Assembly: GCF_014204325.1 (NCBI RefSeq)
Contig: NZ_JACHKT010000017.1
Location: forward strand, 51,247-115,246
Direction of reading: 5' to 3'
DNA from: Arcicella rosea
GTDB lineage: Bacteria; Bacteroidota; Bacteroidia; Cytophagales; Spirosomataceae
Length of the DNA: 64,000 bases
This document shows positions 16,827-25,383 of this stretch, piece after piece. The notes beneath the pieces are model-generated. The model ran no database searches. It saw nothing but the letters and a program-made list of their open reading frames with translations, and had not been told where the DNA came from. How positions within the stretch are numbered: position 1 is the first letter of the stretch; each line of letters begins with the position of its first letter. Position numbers and translations under genes: made by a program.

Positions 16827-17846
16827 TTATTCTAATTCATTTTCAGGCTGTTCATTATCAAAATCAAAATCTTGCCCTTTTGTAAATTGTGGAAAGACGA
16901 TTCTAGGATTTGTATTTTCGGCTACTTCCTCATTTCGTTTTAATTCACTTTCAGCCCACTTATCGTTAATATCCTTATCATCAACTTGCTCCGTCTCATT
17001 TTGCACATTAATTTGGTTGCTTTGAGCTTGTGTATTAACAATATCCATTAAAACCATTTTGGGGTCTGGAGATTCTTGGTTTTTTGTAACTTTTTTGATA
17101 GCACCATCTATGTATTTGGTTTTTAGTGCTGTTGCCCCTTCTATGATTTTAGGTTTTAATTCGAGTGCGTAATCGACTACATAATCAGCAACAAGCTGCG
17201 TGAAAGGCTCCTGCATTTTCATCATCATTAGCTGAATAGGATTAATATCCTTAAAATCTGGAGCAATCCCATTACGGTAATCTTCTTCAAATTCCATCAC
17301 AAAATATTCTATGCAGGATTCTTTGAAATAATCTTCAATTTTAAAGTTTTCAATGGCCCGTAAATGCCTTTGATTTCTTAAAATTTTCTGAACATCCTTT
17401 GATAATTCTGCAAATTCATCTTCATCAATATCCTGATGAATTCTTGCAGTTTCATCGTCACCTTTATTTTGAATGACTACTTTAGCCAATACCTTTTGAT
17501 ATAGGTACTTTCTTTGCAATTGTAGAATAATCATATCAGTTTTGACGGTCGCTCGCTTTCTAAATGATAACATTAAAGCTTCTGAAACCTCACGTTCTAC
17601 CACCTGTGGCTGATGGTAGTGAACTTCTTCTTGTTCCTGTTCTTCATACCGACTTTCTGGTTCTTGATATTGATAGTTTCTGAGTTGACCTGCACTACCT
17701 CTTGAGGTTGTAGGATTGCCCATCATGCCTTGATATGGATGTGGGTTTTGCGATAATCCTTCAAAGGCATTAGCGGCAGTTTTTAAAGCGTTACCTGTGC
17801 CTTTTACAGTCTCTGTTGCTCTTTTTAATTTATCCAAAAATGACAT
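16827..17846 (-). CDS. Large helical protein upstream of the ATPase
   Basis: A 339-residue protein. The N-terminus is an amphipathic helix (MSFLDKLKRATETVKGTGNA), then a Q/E/Y/P-rich segment (about 40-85), a helical core (about 90-265, with EDYFKESCIEYFVMEFEEDY), and a disordered acidic C-terminus (DFDFDNEQPENELE). No membrane segment. It lies two bases before the ATPase gene and could be a scaffold, packaging partner or minor structural protein. No family recognised. Confidence 0.7.
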   Translation of the reverse strand: MSFLDKLKRATETVKGTGNALKTAANAFEGLSQNPHPYQGMMGNPTTSRGSAGQLRNYQYQEPESRYEEQEQEEVHYHQPQVVEREVSEALMLSFRKRATVKTDMIILQLQRKYLYQKVLAKVVIQNKGDDETARIHQDIDEDEFAELSKDVQKILRNQRHLRAIENFKIEDYFKESCIEYFVMEFEEDYRNGIAPDFKDINPIQLMMMKMQEPFTQLVADYVVDYALELKPKIIEGATALKTKYIDGAIKKVTKNQESPDPKMVLMDIVNTQAQSNQINVQNETEQVDDKDINDKWAESELKRNEEVAENTNPRIVFPQFTKGQDFDFDNEQPENELE

Positions 17847-17850
17847 ATAC

Positions 17851-18324
17851 CTATTTGGTTAATTGTTTTAATGTATTGTAAAAATTTTGAAAAGGAATGG
17901 GAAGTCTCTTGAAAACATAAGTTCGTAACCACTTGAAACTTTCACTTTTCAATCGTGAAAAAACTGATTTTTGAAAAGTCCCTGACAGCTCCTGATATTG
18001 TATCTCGAATTGTCGCATTAGTTTCTTTCGACGGGATAACCTCCAAGCAGTTTTTGCCACTTCCTTTTCTACGACCTTCATCAATAGCGGTTCAAGATTA
18101 ATGCTTTGCTTATTGATTACGCCAGCTTTGATACAATGACTGAGTAGTAAGTTCAAATGCAAAGTATTGAACTTTTCTAGGTCTGAAATTCTGTCTTGAA
18201 ATTCGATTGCCTCTCGTGCTACTTCAAATTGTTTTTGCCAGAATTCTTCATCACCATCACCAAGGATTTTACTTATTCTTGTAGAACCGTCGGGGAGGTG
18301 TTCCACGATTGCAAGTTGTTTCAT
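17851..18324 (-). CDS. Hypothetical basic helical protein
   Basis: A 157-residue protein, mostly helical. The C-terminal half is strongly basic (WRLSRRKKLMRQFE ... SFKWLRTYVFKRLPIPF), suggesting nucleic acid or membrane binding. It overlaps the upstream gene by four bases and lies four bases from the next. Function unknown. Confidence 0.65.
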   Translation of the reverse strand: MKQLAIVEHLPDGSTRISKILGDGDEEFWQKQFEVAREAIEFQDRISDLEKFNTLHLNLLLSHCIKAGVINKQSINLEPLLMKVVEKEVAKTAWRLSRRKKLMRQFEIQYQELSGTFQKSVFSRLKSESFKWLRTYVFKRLPIPFQNFYNTLKQLTK

Positions 18325-19055
18325 TTGAAAGTATTTATGAACTCAAAGAATGATTCAACCTTTTGTACTTCTTCTAAATCAATGTCTTCGTATAGCATAT
18401 AATTTAGTTTATGCAATTGTAATTCTGTACTTATTTTTTGATTTGATTCATAAAAATACTTGATGACATTTTGGAGGTTTATTAGTAGAATTTTGAGTGT
18501 ATCAATGGTAAGGTTAGTTTCTTGTTTTGTATTTAAAGACAAAGCATCAAAAATGGTTTGCAAAAACTCAAGTGAAATTAATCCTTGCCTTGAGTTCTGA
18601 TAAAACCTGTTGGATACATCCCAAAATTCACTGTAAACAAATTCAGACAAATTTTGTAAAATTTGCTGTTTACGGCTGTTAACAGGCTCGTTTACACCTG
18701 TGTTTACATTTGCAGACACTTGTAAACCAGCACTTTGAATATCATTTTCGGGTTTTTGAAAAATAGAAGTCTCTGTACACGGATTTCCGTCGTTGTCAAA
18801 GTGCATTTTGGTTAGCAAATTCCTTACCCAAATATCAACTTCTAAGCTTTGCAAACTTGCAAAATATTGAAAGCGTGCTAGCGTGTCTTTTGTAAGTATA
18901 ATCAACAACCCATCATTATTTTTCAAGTAATCAATAGTATGTCTGGCATCTATAATTTCTTTCAAGTAATCTGATTTGTTTTTTCCTTTTGAAGCGGCTT
19001 CTAATACAAATTCCTTCTCAAATTCGTCAGTTACTCTTGTGCCTATCTGTCCCAT
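18321..19055 (-). CDS. Ribbon-helix-helix-like protein
   Basis: A 244-residue protein. The first 45 residues (IGTRVTDEFEKEFVLEAASKG, then SDYLKEIIDARHTI) fit an Arc/CopG-like strand-helix-helix DNA-binding unit. The rest is helical, with a long C-terminal region of unknown role. As one of the first genes of the leftward operon it could regulate it or mark DNA for packaging. The assignment is by pattern only. Confidence 0.6.
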   Translation of the reverse strand: MGQIGTRVTDEFEKEFVLEAASKGKNKSDYLKEIIDARHTIDYLKNNDGLLIILTKDTLARFQYFASLQSLEVDIWVRNLLTKMHFDNDGNPCTETSIFQKPENDIQSAGLQVSANVNTGVNEPVNSRKQQILQNLSEFVYSEFWDVSNRFYQNSRQGLISLEFLQTIFDALSLNTKQETNLTIDTLKILLINLQNVIKYFYESNQKISTELQLHKLNYMLYEDIDLEEVQKVESFFEFINTFK

Positions 19056-19061
19056 TTTGAA

Positions 19062-19370
19062 TTAGTTTAAAAGGGTTGAATACTGTCTTTCAAGGATAGA
19101 CTTTACTGGGTGTGGTACATTTGACAAAAGTTCTTTCACAGATGTTTCACGCTTCTCTTTGGTCTGAATTACTAACAATTCAAAAGCTTCATTGATAGCT
19201 GCCATCAACTCATCGGGTGTTGGCTCTACCTTCCAATTAAGATAGATGACCTTATTGTGTGAAACGATGACTAAAATATCATCTACTTCAAATTCAAATG
19301 TACTTTCAGCTAGTGTAGATTCTACTACATCAAGCTTTTTTTTGAAATTTTCTAAATCAAATCCGAACAT
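19062..19370 (-). CDS. Hypothetical first gene of the late operon
   Basis: A 102-residue acidic protein (starts MFGFDLENFKKKLDVVES) of mixed strand and helix with no recognised motif. It is the promoter-proximal gene of the leftward block; the next gene starts six bases downstream. The region 19371-19545 upstream must hold the late promoter, but no clear consensus was found there. Confidence 0.6.
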   Translation of the reverse strand: MFGFDLENFKKKLDVVESTLAESTFEFEVDDILVIVSHNKVIYLNWKVEPTPDELMAAINEAFELLVIQTKEKRETSVKELLSNVPHPVKSILERQYSTLLN

Positions 19371-19572
19371 TTCCTTCTATTTATATTGAAAAAGCGTAGG
19401 AAATATGTAATTTTAAGCTATTGATTTTCCCCAAAAACAATAAAACTAATTACATACCCCTACGTCCCTTTTTATTTCTCAAAGTTGTATAAAATAAATT
19501 CCGCTTAAAATACTTGAAACGCTTTGGATACGAAACCGAAACGATATGGTAACGATAAGCATTAATCTTACT

Positions 19573-19767
19573 ATGGGACGTATAATTTCAAAAAAACAAA
19601 TAAGATTTTACATGGGTTATTCAAACAGAAAAACGTTTAATAGCCATCTTGAAAGTTCAGGAGTCAAAGGAAAACTTCCTGATTTTTTTTGGTCAAAGAA
19701 GACATTCTTTGAAGAAGAGATTCAGGTTTTAGAACAAATTTTTAATCTAAAATTTCTTAACAACTAA
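19573..19767 (+). CDS. Small helical protein, possible DNA-binding
   Basis: A 64-residue product from ATG 19573 (MGRIISKKQIRFYMGYSN); an ATG at 19546 would add nine residues. The pattern ISKKQIRFYMGYSNRKTFNSHL looks like a short helix-turn-helix of the kind seen in excisionase-like or phage regulator proteins. It is divergent from the late operon, so it could be its regulator. Function is uncertain. Confidence 0.5.
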   Translation: MGRIISKKQIRFYMGYSNRKTFNSHLESSGVKGKLPDFFWSKKTFFEEEIQVLEQIFNLKFLNN

Positions 19768-19830
19768 CTGCTACCCAAGAACAACTAACTAATACAAAAA
19801 TTGTCATATTAGAACTGTAACGCATTAACA

Positions 19831-19868
19831 AAAAGCCACTTATTGCTAGATAAGTGGCTTTACTTTTT
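19831..19868. terminator. Bidirectional terminator between the small + gene and the MACPF gene
   Basis: A 12-bp stem (AAAGCCACTTAT / ATAAGTGGCTTT) with a six-base loop, followed by a T-rich stretch (TACTTTTTTA) and preceded by an A-run. It separates the convergent small + strand gene and the MACPF gene. Confidence 0.75.
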
Positions 19869-19903
19869 TATAAGATTTGTACTGGTTTTATAGGAATAAG
19901 TTT

Positions 19904-21373
19904 TTATAATTCATAAGCATAAAAAGCCACACCGTCGTAGTGCCAATTTTGTGAGCCTGGATAAGTGTTACTTAGTGAATAGTAATGTCCAACATAAACC
20001 TTATTACCTTTCTTACTGTAATATAAAAACTGATATACAGGTTTGGTGCCAGGCATTGGTTTATTATAAGCATAGAACTTAATTCCATTATTTTTATATT
20101 CTTTTGCCAATGTTGGATTTGTTTCTGCTGTGTATATTAAATCACCATTTGAGCTACTTTCATACTCCTTAATTCCAACAGCACCATCTCTTTGAGTCCC
20201 AAAAGCTCTAAAAACAGCACCTTGGCGTAGTAGTCTTCCATAAATTGACGGCTCGTCTCTTAAGCTGTAAGCCCAATTAGCTCTTGTTTCATCAAAATAT
20301 TGAAAAACAGCTGGTGGTGCATCAACCATTTTTAATTGGTTATCAATCAGATACTGTTCAATGTATTGTTTTACTTCATCTGCCTTAGTAGCATCTGGTA
20401 TCAATTCATCTAGTGGTATTAAACTTTCAGAACTTCCAAAGTCAATCATTACAGAATTTTCAGGGGTTACAGACTTTTGCCATTCATTTGTGTTTAAATA
20501 CCTGTTTATTGTTGACCCTAATTCCACAGAACCGCTCAAAGATATATTACTCAGTCCACCTACAGCATAATAATAAAGTTGTTGATTTGAGTTAGTTTCA
20601 GCATAGGATGAGTTGTACCCACCTGAGACATTGAGGTCAAATAGTTTTTTTATGGCTGCTGAAACACCAGCACTCGCAGCCCCTCTTCTATCAACGCTTG
20701 ATGTTTTTGCCTTATAGACAGCTTCAAATTTACCTCCAATAATTAAGTCTTTGATTACATGTGTTCCATAATGCTTTACCAAATCGGCTGGTGATTGGGT
20801 CTTGGAATCTAATATGAATTCATTGGTTAAGTATTTTCTCAGTAATTCAGTTGAAGCACTTGTATAAATCCTCTTTTGTCTAATCTGCAAATTATAAGAT
20901 GAATATATATAATCAGAATTAAAAGAAGTTGAATCAAAATATGAAATAGATGCTTTAAACAAACCAAGTCCTTTTGAAACCTTTAATTTTCCTGATATGC
21001 TTTTGGACAAGCTTAAAGCATTTTCTCCTGCTAATATGATATTCTCTTGAGTCGAAAGATTTGTAATTTCAATTCTATTCTGTTCGGAATCATAAAAAGC
21101 TTTCAGATTGATAACAGGTGATCCCAAAGAAGCTACATCTGCGTATTTCCCAGTTCCAATATTAGTTGAGTAACCCAATTTATTAAAATCAGGATATTCC
21201 TTCGGAGGAGTTGTAAATGGAGGAGTAGGCGATGTGGGATTAGGCGATGAAGGAGTTAACTCCTCAGCCTTTTTACTACAAGCAATTATTAATAGAATTA
21301 ATAAAAATGCCTTTACAATATTTGAAAATACTGTGTTTGATTTTTTGAGTTGTTTGTTGAAAATTTTTTCCAT
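19904..21373 (-). CDS. MACPF-domain lipoprotein (putative pore-forming toxin/effector)
   Basis: A 489-residue protein. The lipoprotein signal ends LLILLIIAC, with the lipobox cysteine at about 32, then a Pro/Thr/Ser linker. The MACPF domain (about 75-340) has the signature LVKHYGTHVIKDLIIGG. The C-terminal 130 residues contain a DUF5648-like repeat pattern (KFYAYNKPMPG ... HYYSLSN ... WHYDGVAFYAY). Related Bacteroidetes MACPF proteins (BSAP family) are secreted antimicrobials that kill related strains; that role is inferred here. It is on the opposite strand to the restriction locus and has its own upstream region. Confidence 0.85.
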   Translation of the reverse strand: MEKIFNKQLKKSNTVFSNIVKAFLLILLIIACSKKAEELTPSSPNPTSPTPPFTTPPKEYPDFNKLGYSTNIGTGKYADVASLGSPVINLKAFYDSEQNRIEITNLSTQENIILAGENALSLSKSISGKLKVSKGLGLFKASISYFDSTSFNSDYIYSSYNLQIRQKRIYTSASTELLRKYLTNEFILDSKTQSPADLVKHYGTHVIKDLIIGGKFEAVYKAKTSSVDRRGAASAGVSAAIKKLFDLNVSGGYNSSYAETNSNQQLYYYAVGGLSNISLSGSVELGSTINRYLNTNEWQKSVTPENSVMIDFGSSESLIPLDELIPDATKADEVKQYIEQYLIDNQLKMVDAPPAVFQYFDETRANWAYSLRDEPSIYGRLLRQGAVFRAFGTQRDGAVGIKEYESSSNGDLIYTAETNPTLAKEYKNNGIKFYAYNKPMPGTKPVYQFLYYSKKGNKVYVGHYYSLSNTYPGSQNWHYDGVAFYAYEL

Positions 21374-21873
21374 GATTTTAGTTTTTTGTGTTAGTTAAGA
21401 TTGTAAGGAATATTTGTATAGTTTGTTTGTCATAAATTTATGTCTTTCATCATTCAACATCAATAATTTTCACCATAGTTATATGAAGTTCGCATTATAG
21501 TTATGAGCGGTATTTTTTGGGTTTCAAATTTTCAAAAGAAATAAGTTTTAGTGTAGTATTTGTATTGAATTTTTTAATTGGTTTATAATGTTAATAACTC
21601 TGTTTAAAGAGCGTTGGCTAAACCTCTTCTAGTCTATTGTGATGAGTATTCTTATATAGCTTTGAGCATTTCCAAAGCCAAACCATATATAACTTTGATA
21701 TAAAAAGACATAATTCTGTAGTAACAAAAAAATTATCCCTAAGCTTATTATCCAAGTTTACCCATTCTCTGTTTTTTACATTAATATGCTCATTCTGAAT
21801 GACTGGAATAATACAACCTTCATGTTCACGATATTATTGTGATTTTTTTCATTATATGACAGTGTATATTTGC
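21374..21873. other. Divergent intergenic region between MACPF and hsd locus
   Basis: A gap of about 500 bases with no credible ORF on either strand. It is AT-rich and must contain the promoters of both units. I found a -7 box only for the rightward side. No direct or inverted repeats stood out. Confidence 0.5.
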
Positions 21874-21881
21874 TATCTTTG
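21874..21881 (+). promoter_or_regulatory. -7 box (TATCTTTG) of the XRE-hsd operon
   Basis: TATCTTTG matches the Bacteroidetes -7 consensus TAnnTTTG and lies 26 bases before the XRE start codon. The expected -33 TTG is not evident at the usual distance. Confidence 0.5.
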
Positions 21882-21907
21882 ACCAATTAAATATTCCTCA
21901 GGCTCAA

Positions 21908-22090
21908 ATGAACCGTATTAAAGAAGTTTTGAAAGAAAAAGGTATTTCGCAAACTTGGCTTGCCTTGAAGTTGGACAAAAGTTACAACACAATTAACGAG
22001 TATTCCCGAAATGTAAGACAACCAAGCATTGAGGATTTATATCGAATAGCCAATATTTTAAACGTTAATGCCAAAGATTTACTGAAATAG
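21908..22090 (+). CDS. XRE-family regulator of the restriction locus
   Basis: A 60-residue protein consisting of a single HTH_3 domain: KGISQTWLALKLDKSYNTIN is the helix-turn-helix and EDLYRIANILNVNAKDLL the C-terminal helices. It ends five bases before hsdR, so it is probably co-transcribed. Such small XRE proteins commonly act as control proteins that delay restriction until methylation is established; the gene order supports this. Confidence 0.85.
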   Translation: MNRIKEVLKEKGISQTWLALKLDKSYNTINEYSRNVRQPSIEDLYRIANILNVNAKDLLK

Positions 22091-22095
22091 AAATA

Positions 22096-25000
22096 ATGAG
22101 TAGAGAGAACCAAATAGAGGAAAATCTAATCGAACAACTAAAAGGGCTAAAATATTTTTATCGATATGACATTATCGATAGAAAAAGCCTTGAACAAAAT
22201 TTCAAAACTAAGTTTGAAGCCCTTAATCGTGTTCGATTGTCAGAGAACGAATTTTTAAGACTTAGAGAAGAAATCATTGAACCTGATGTTTTCAGAGCTT
22301 CTAAACTTTTACGTGAAAGACAATACTTTCAACGTGAAGACGGAACGCCTTTGCACTACACTTTGGTCAATAACAAAGAATGGTGTAAAAATGACTTTGA
22401 AGTTATCAGTCAATTACGGATTAATTCGGAAAATAGTCATCAGCGATATGACATTATTTTATTGATTAATGGTTTACCTGTGGTGCAAATCGAGCTGAAA
22501 AATTCAGGGATTTCACCACGTGTGGCTATGCAACAAATTGTAGATTACAAAAACGAACCGGGCAACGGTTACGGTAATTCTCTGCTTTGTTATATGCAGT
22601 TGTTTATCGTGAGCAACAGAACCAACACTTATTATTTTGCAAATAACAAGAATCAGCATTTTGCCTTTAATGCAGACGAACAGTTTTTGCCCATTTATCA
22701 ATTGTCAGACGAAAACAACAAGAAAATTACACATCTTGATTTGTTTACTGAAAGATTCCTAACCAAGTGTACACTGGGCAGTATGATAAGTAAGTACATG
22801 GTTTTGGTAGAAAGTGAACAAAAGTTGCTTGTTATGCGACCATACCAAATTTATGCTGTCAAAGCGATTATTAACTGTATTCAACAAAATAGAGGCAATG
22901 GGTATATTTGGCATACAACTGGTAGTGGCAAAACGTTGACATCATTTAAGGCTTCAACCCTCCTGAAAGACAATCCTGAAATTGATAAATGCTTGTTTGT
23001 TGTTGACCGAAAAGACCTCGACAGACAAACTCGTGAAGAGTTCAATAAATTTCAAGAAGGAAGTGTTGAAGAAAACACTAATACTGAGTCGTTGGTAAGA
23101 CGGTTACTATCTAGTGATTATGCAGATAAAGTGATTGTTACCACCATTCAAAAATTGGGTTTAGCTTTAGATGGCTCACAAAGTAAAAATTACAAAGAGC
23201 GATTAGAACCTTTAAGAAAAAAGCGTATCGTTTTTATCTTTGACGAGTGCCATCGTTCACAATTTGGCGACAACCATAAAGCAATTAAAGAGTTTTTTCC
23301 AAATGCTCAATTATTTGGCTTTACTGGTACTCCTATTTTTGAAAGCAATGCAACTTACATCCAACGAAATGGTGAAGAAGCTAAATACAAGGAAACGAAA
23401 GATATATTCGAAAAGCAATTACACGCCTACACTATCACCCATGCTATTGAGGATAAAAATGTTTTAAAATTTCATGTTGACTATTTCAAGGGAAAAGGAG
23501 AAAATAAACTAAAGTCAGGCGAATCCTTAACTCAAAAGGCAATCGTTGAAGCAATTTTAGACAAACACGATGCTGCTACCAATTCAAGAAAGTTTAATGC
23601 CGTCTTAGCAACAGCTAGTATCAATAATGCTATTGACTACTACCAATTGTTTAAGGAAATTCAAAAAAAGAAACATTCTGAGAATCCTAATTATATCCCT
23701 TTAAATATCGCTTGTGTGTTCTCGCCACCTGCTCAGTTGATGGCAAAACAAGAAAGCCAACAAAGTCAGAAAAATTCTGCTGACATTAAGCAATTACAGG
23801 ATGATTTAGTACAAGAACGTGAGGATAACAAACAAAACCCAGAAGAGAAGAAAAAAGCGTTAACAGAAATTATTGAGGACTATAATCAACAATTTAAAAC
23901 TAACCACAGTATCAACGAATTTGATTTGTATTACCAGGATGTGCAAAAGCGTATTAAAGACCAGAAATGGACTAATAAAGAGCTTTCGCACAAAGAAAAA
24001 CTTGATATTACAATAGTGGTTGATATGTTGCTCACTGGGTTTGATAGTAAATACTTGAATACTTTGTATGTTGACAAGAATTTGAAATACCACGGCTTAA
24101 TTCAAGCATTTTCAAGAACTAATCGTGTTTTAAACGATACTAAACCCTACGGTAATATTTTAGATTTTCGTTCTCAGCAAGATGCCGTTAATGATGCTAT
24201 TACGCTTTTCTCGGGAGAGGACGATGGTAAAGCTAATCAAATTTGGTTAGTTGAAACTGCTCCTACCATGATTGATAAGTACGAAAAAGCAGTAGAAGCT
24301 TTGAATGTATTTATGGAAGAACATAATCTGGAAACTGAACCACATGAGGTTTATAACCTAAAAGGAGATGCTGCTAGAATTACTTTTGTAAAAAACTTCA
24401 AGGAGGTTCAAAGACTTAAAACTCAGCTTGACCAATACACAGATTTAGCCGACGAACAAAAGTCAAAAATTGAGGCTATCCTTCCTACTGAAACTTTGCA
24501 GGAGTTCAGAAGTTCGTACATTGAAACGGCTAAACAATTAAGAGAAATACAACAGAAAGTTAGTGATAATACACCTCCAGAAATTCAACAATTAGACTTT
24601 GAATTTGTATTGTTTGCCTCTGCCGTTATTGATTATGACTACATCATGAATTTGATTGCAGATAATACACAAAGAAAACCTTCTAGGCAGAGAATGACCA
24701 AAGCTCAGGTAATTAGCTTGCTGAGTGCTAATGCCAACTTGATGGACGAACAAGAAAATTTAACAGAATACATCAATAGTTTAGATTGGAACAGTGGAAA
24801 GGATGTAGAATCGCTTCGAAAAGGCTACGAAAATTTTAAAGATGAAAAATGTAACAAAGAACTGGCGACGATTGCACAGAAACATGGTTTGCAAACGGCT
24901 GAACTGAAAAGCTTTGTTGAAAAAATTATAAGCCGAATGATTTTTGATGGAGAAAAACTCACCGACCTTTTAGCACCTTTAGCGTTGAACTGGAAAGCAC

Positions 25001-25098
25001 GAAGAGTAAAAGAATTGGAACTAATGGCAGATTTAGTACCACAATTAAAAAAATTGGCTCAAGACTCAGAAATTGGCGGTTTATCTGCTTATGAATAG
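22096..25098 (+). CDS. hsdR: Type I restriction enzyme, R subunit
   Basis: A 1000-residue protein. The N-terminal PD-(D/E)xK nuclease is D119...E133-L-K135 (RYDIILLI, VQIELKNSG). The SF2 translocase has Walker A TTGSGKT (274-280), motif II DECH (383-386), GFTGTP (motif III region), and QAFSRTNRV (motif VI). A helical C-terminus binds the methylase core. It translocates DNA and cuts unmethylated sites. All motifs are intact and length is normal. It is followed by a DUF1016 remnant, then hsdS. Confidence 0.95.
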   Translation: MSRENQIEENLIEQLKGLKYFYRYDIIDRKSLEQNFKTKFEALNRVRLSENEFLRLREEIIEPDVFRASKLLRERQYFQREDGTPLHYTLVNNKEWCKNDFEVISQLRINSENSHQRYDIILLINGLPVVQIELKNSGISPRVAMQQIVDYKNEPGNGYGNSLLCYMQLFIVSNRTNTYYFANNKNQHFAFNADEQFLPIYQLSDENNKKITHLDLFTERFLTKCTLGSMISKYMVLVESEQKLLVMRPYQIYAVKAIINCIQQNRGNGYIWHTTGSGKTLTSFKASTLLKDNPEIDKCLFVVDRKDLDRQTREEFNKFQEGSVEENTNTESLVRRLLSSDYADKVIVTTIQKLGLALDGSQSKNYKERLEPLRKKRIVFIFDECHRSQFGDNHKAIKEFFPNAQLFGFTGTPIFESNATYIQRNGEEAKYKETKDIFEKQLHAYTITHAIEDKNVLKFHVDYFKGKGENKLKSGESLTQKAIVEAILDKHDAATNSRKFNAVLATASINNAIDYYQLFKEIQKKKHSENPNYIPLNIACVFSPPAQLMAKQESQQSQKNSADIKQLQDDLVQEREDNKQNPEEKKKALTEIIEDYNQQFKTNHSINEFDLYYQDVQKRIKDQKWTNKELSHKEKLDITIVVDMLLTGFDSKYLNTLYVDKNLKYHGLIQAFSRTNRVLNDTKPYGNILDFRSQQDAVNDAITLFSGEDDGKANQIWLVETAPTMIDKYEKAVEALNVFMEEHNLETEPHEVYNLKGDAARITFVKNFKEVQRLKTQLDQYTDLADEQKSKIEAILPTETLQEFRSSYIETAKQLREIQQKVSDNTPPEIQQLDFEFVLFASAVIDYDYIMNLIADNTQRKPSRQRMTKAQVISLLSANANLMDEQENLTEYINSLDWNSGKDVESLRKGYENFKDEKCNKELATIAQKHGLQTAELKSFVEKIISRMIFDGEKLTDLLAPLALNWKARRVKELELMADLVPQLKKLAQDSEIGGLSAYE

Positions 25099-25108
25099 AA
25101 TTTTAGAC

Positions 25109-25380
25109 ATGACCAACAAACCTCAAACTGTTTTTAACGATTCTGATTATACCGAGATTTTACATCAGGCAATCAGTCAAATCAAGACTGCCCGAACCCT
25201 GATTGCAAAACAGGTAAATAGACACAATTTGCTGTTAATCAACAAGATTCAGTCGCTTGAAGTCATTGCATATTACGCCAATTAGGCCGTAACCAAAGGT
25301 TGGAGCAGAATGCCAATTACTACTACCGAAAAATGCATTGCAAGCCGTAGTACTGAACGAAATAAACGCCACAGAATTAG
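25109..25380 (+). pseudogene. Remnant of a DUF1016 (YhcG-type) nuclease gene
   Basis: The ATG at 25109 opens a frame whose start (DSDYTEILHQAISQIKTAR) resembles the N-terminus of DUF1016 proteins. After IAKQVNR it jumps to a segment like a much later part of the family (VIAYYAN, stop, AVTKGWSRMP), consistent with an internal deletion plus nonsense and frameshift lesions. Intact DUF1016 genes often sit inside type I restriction loci, as this one does. Family assignment is from memory. Confidence 0.55.
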
Positions 25381-25383
25381 AAA

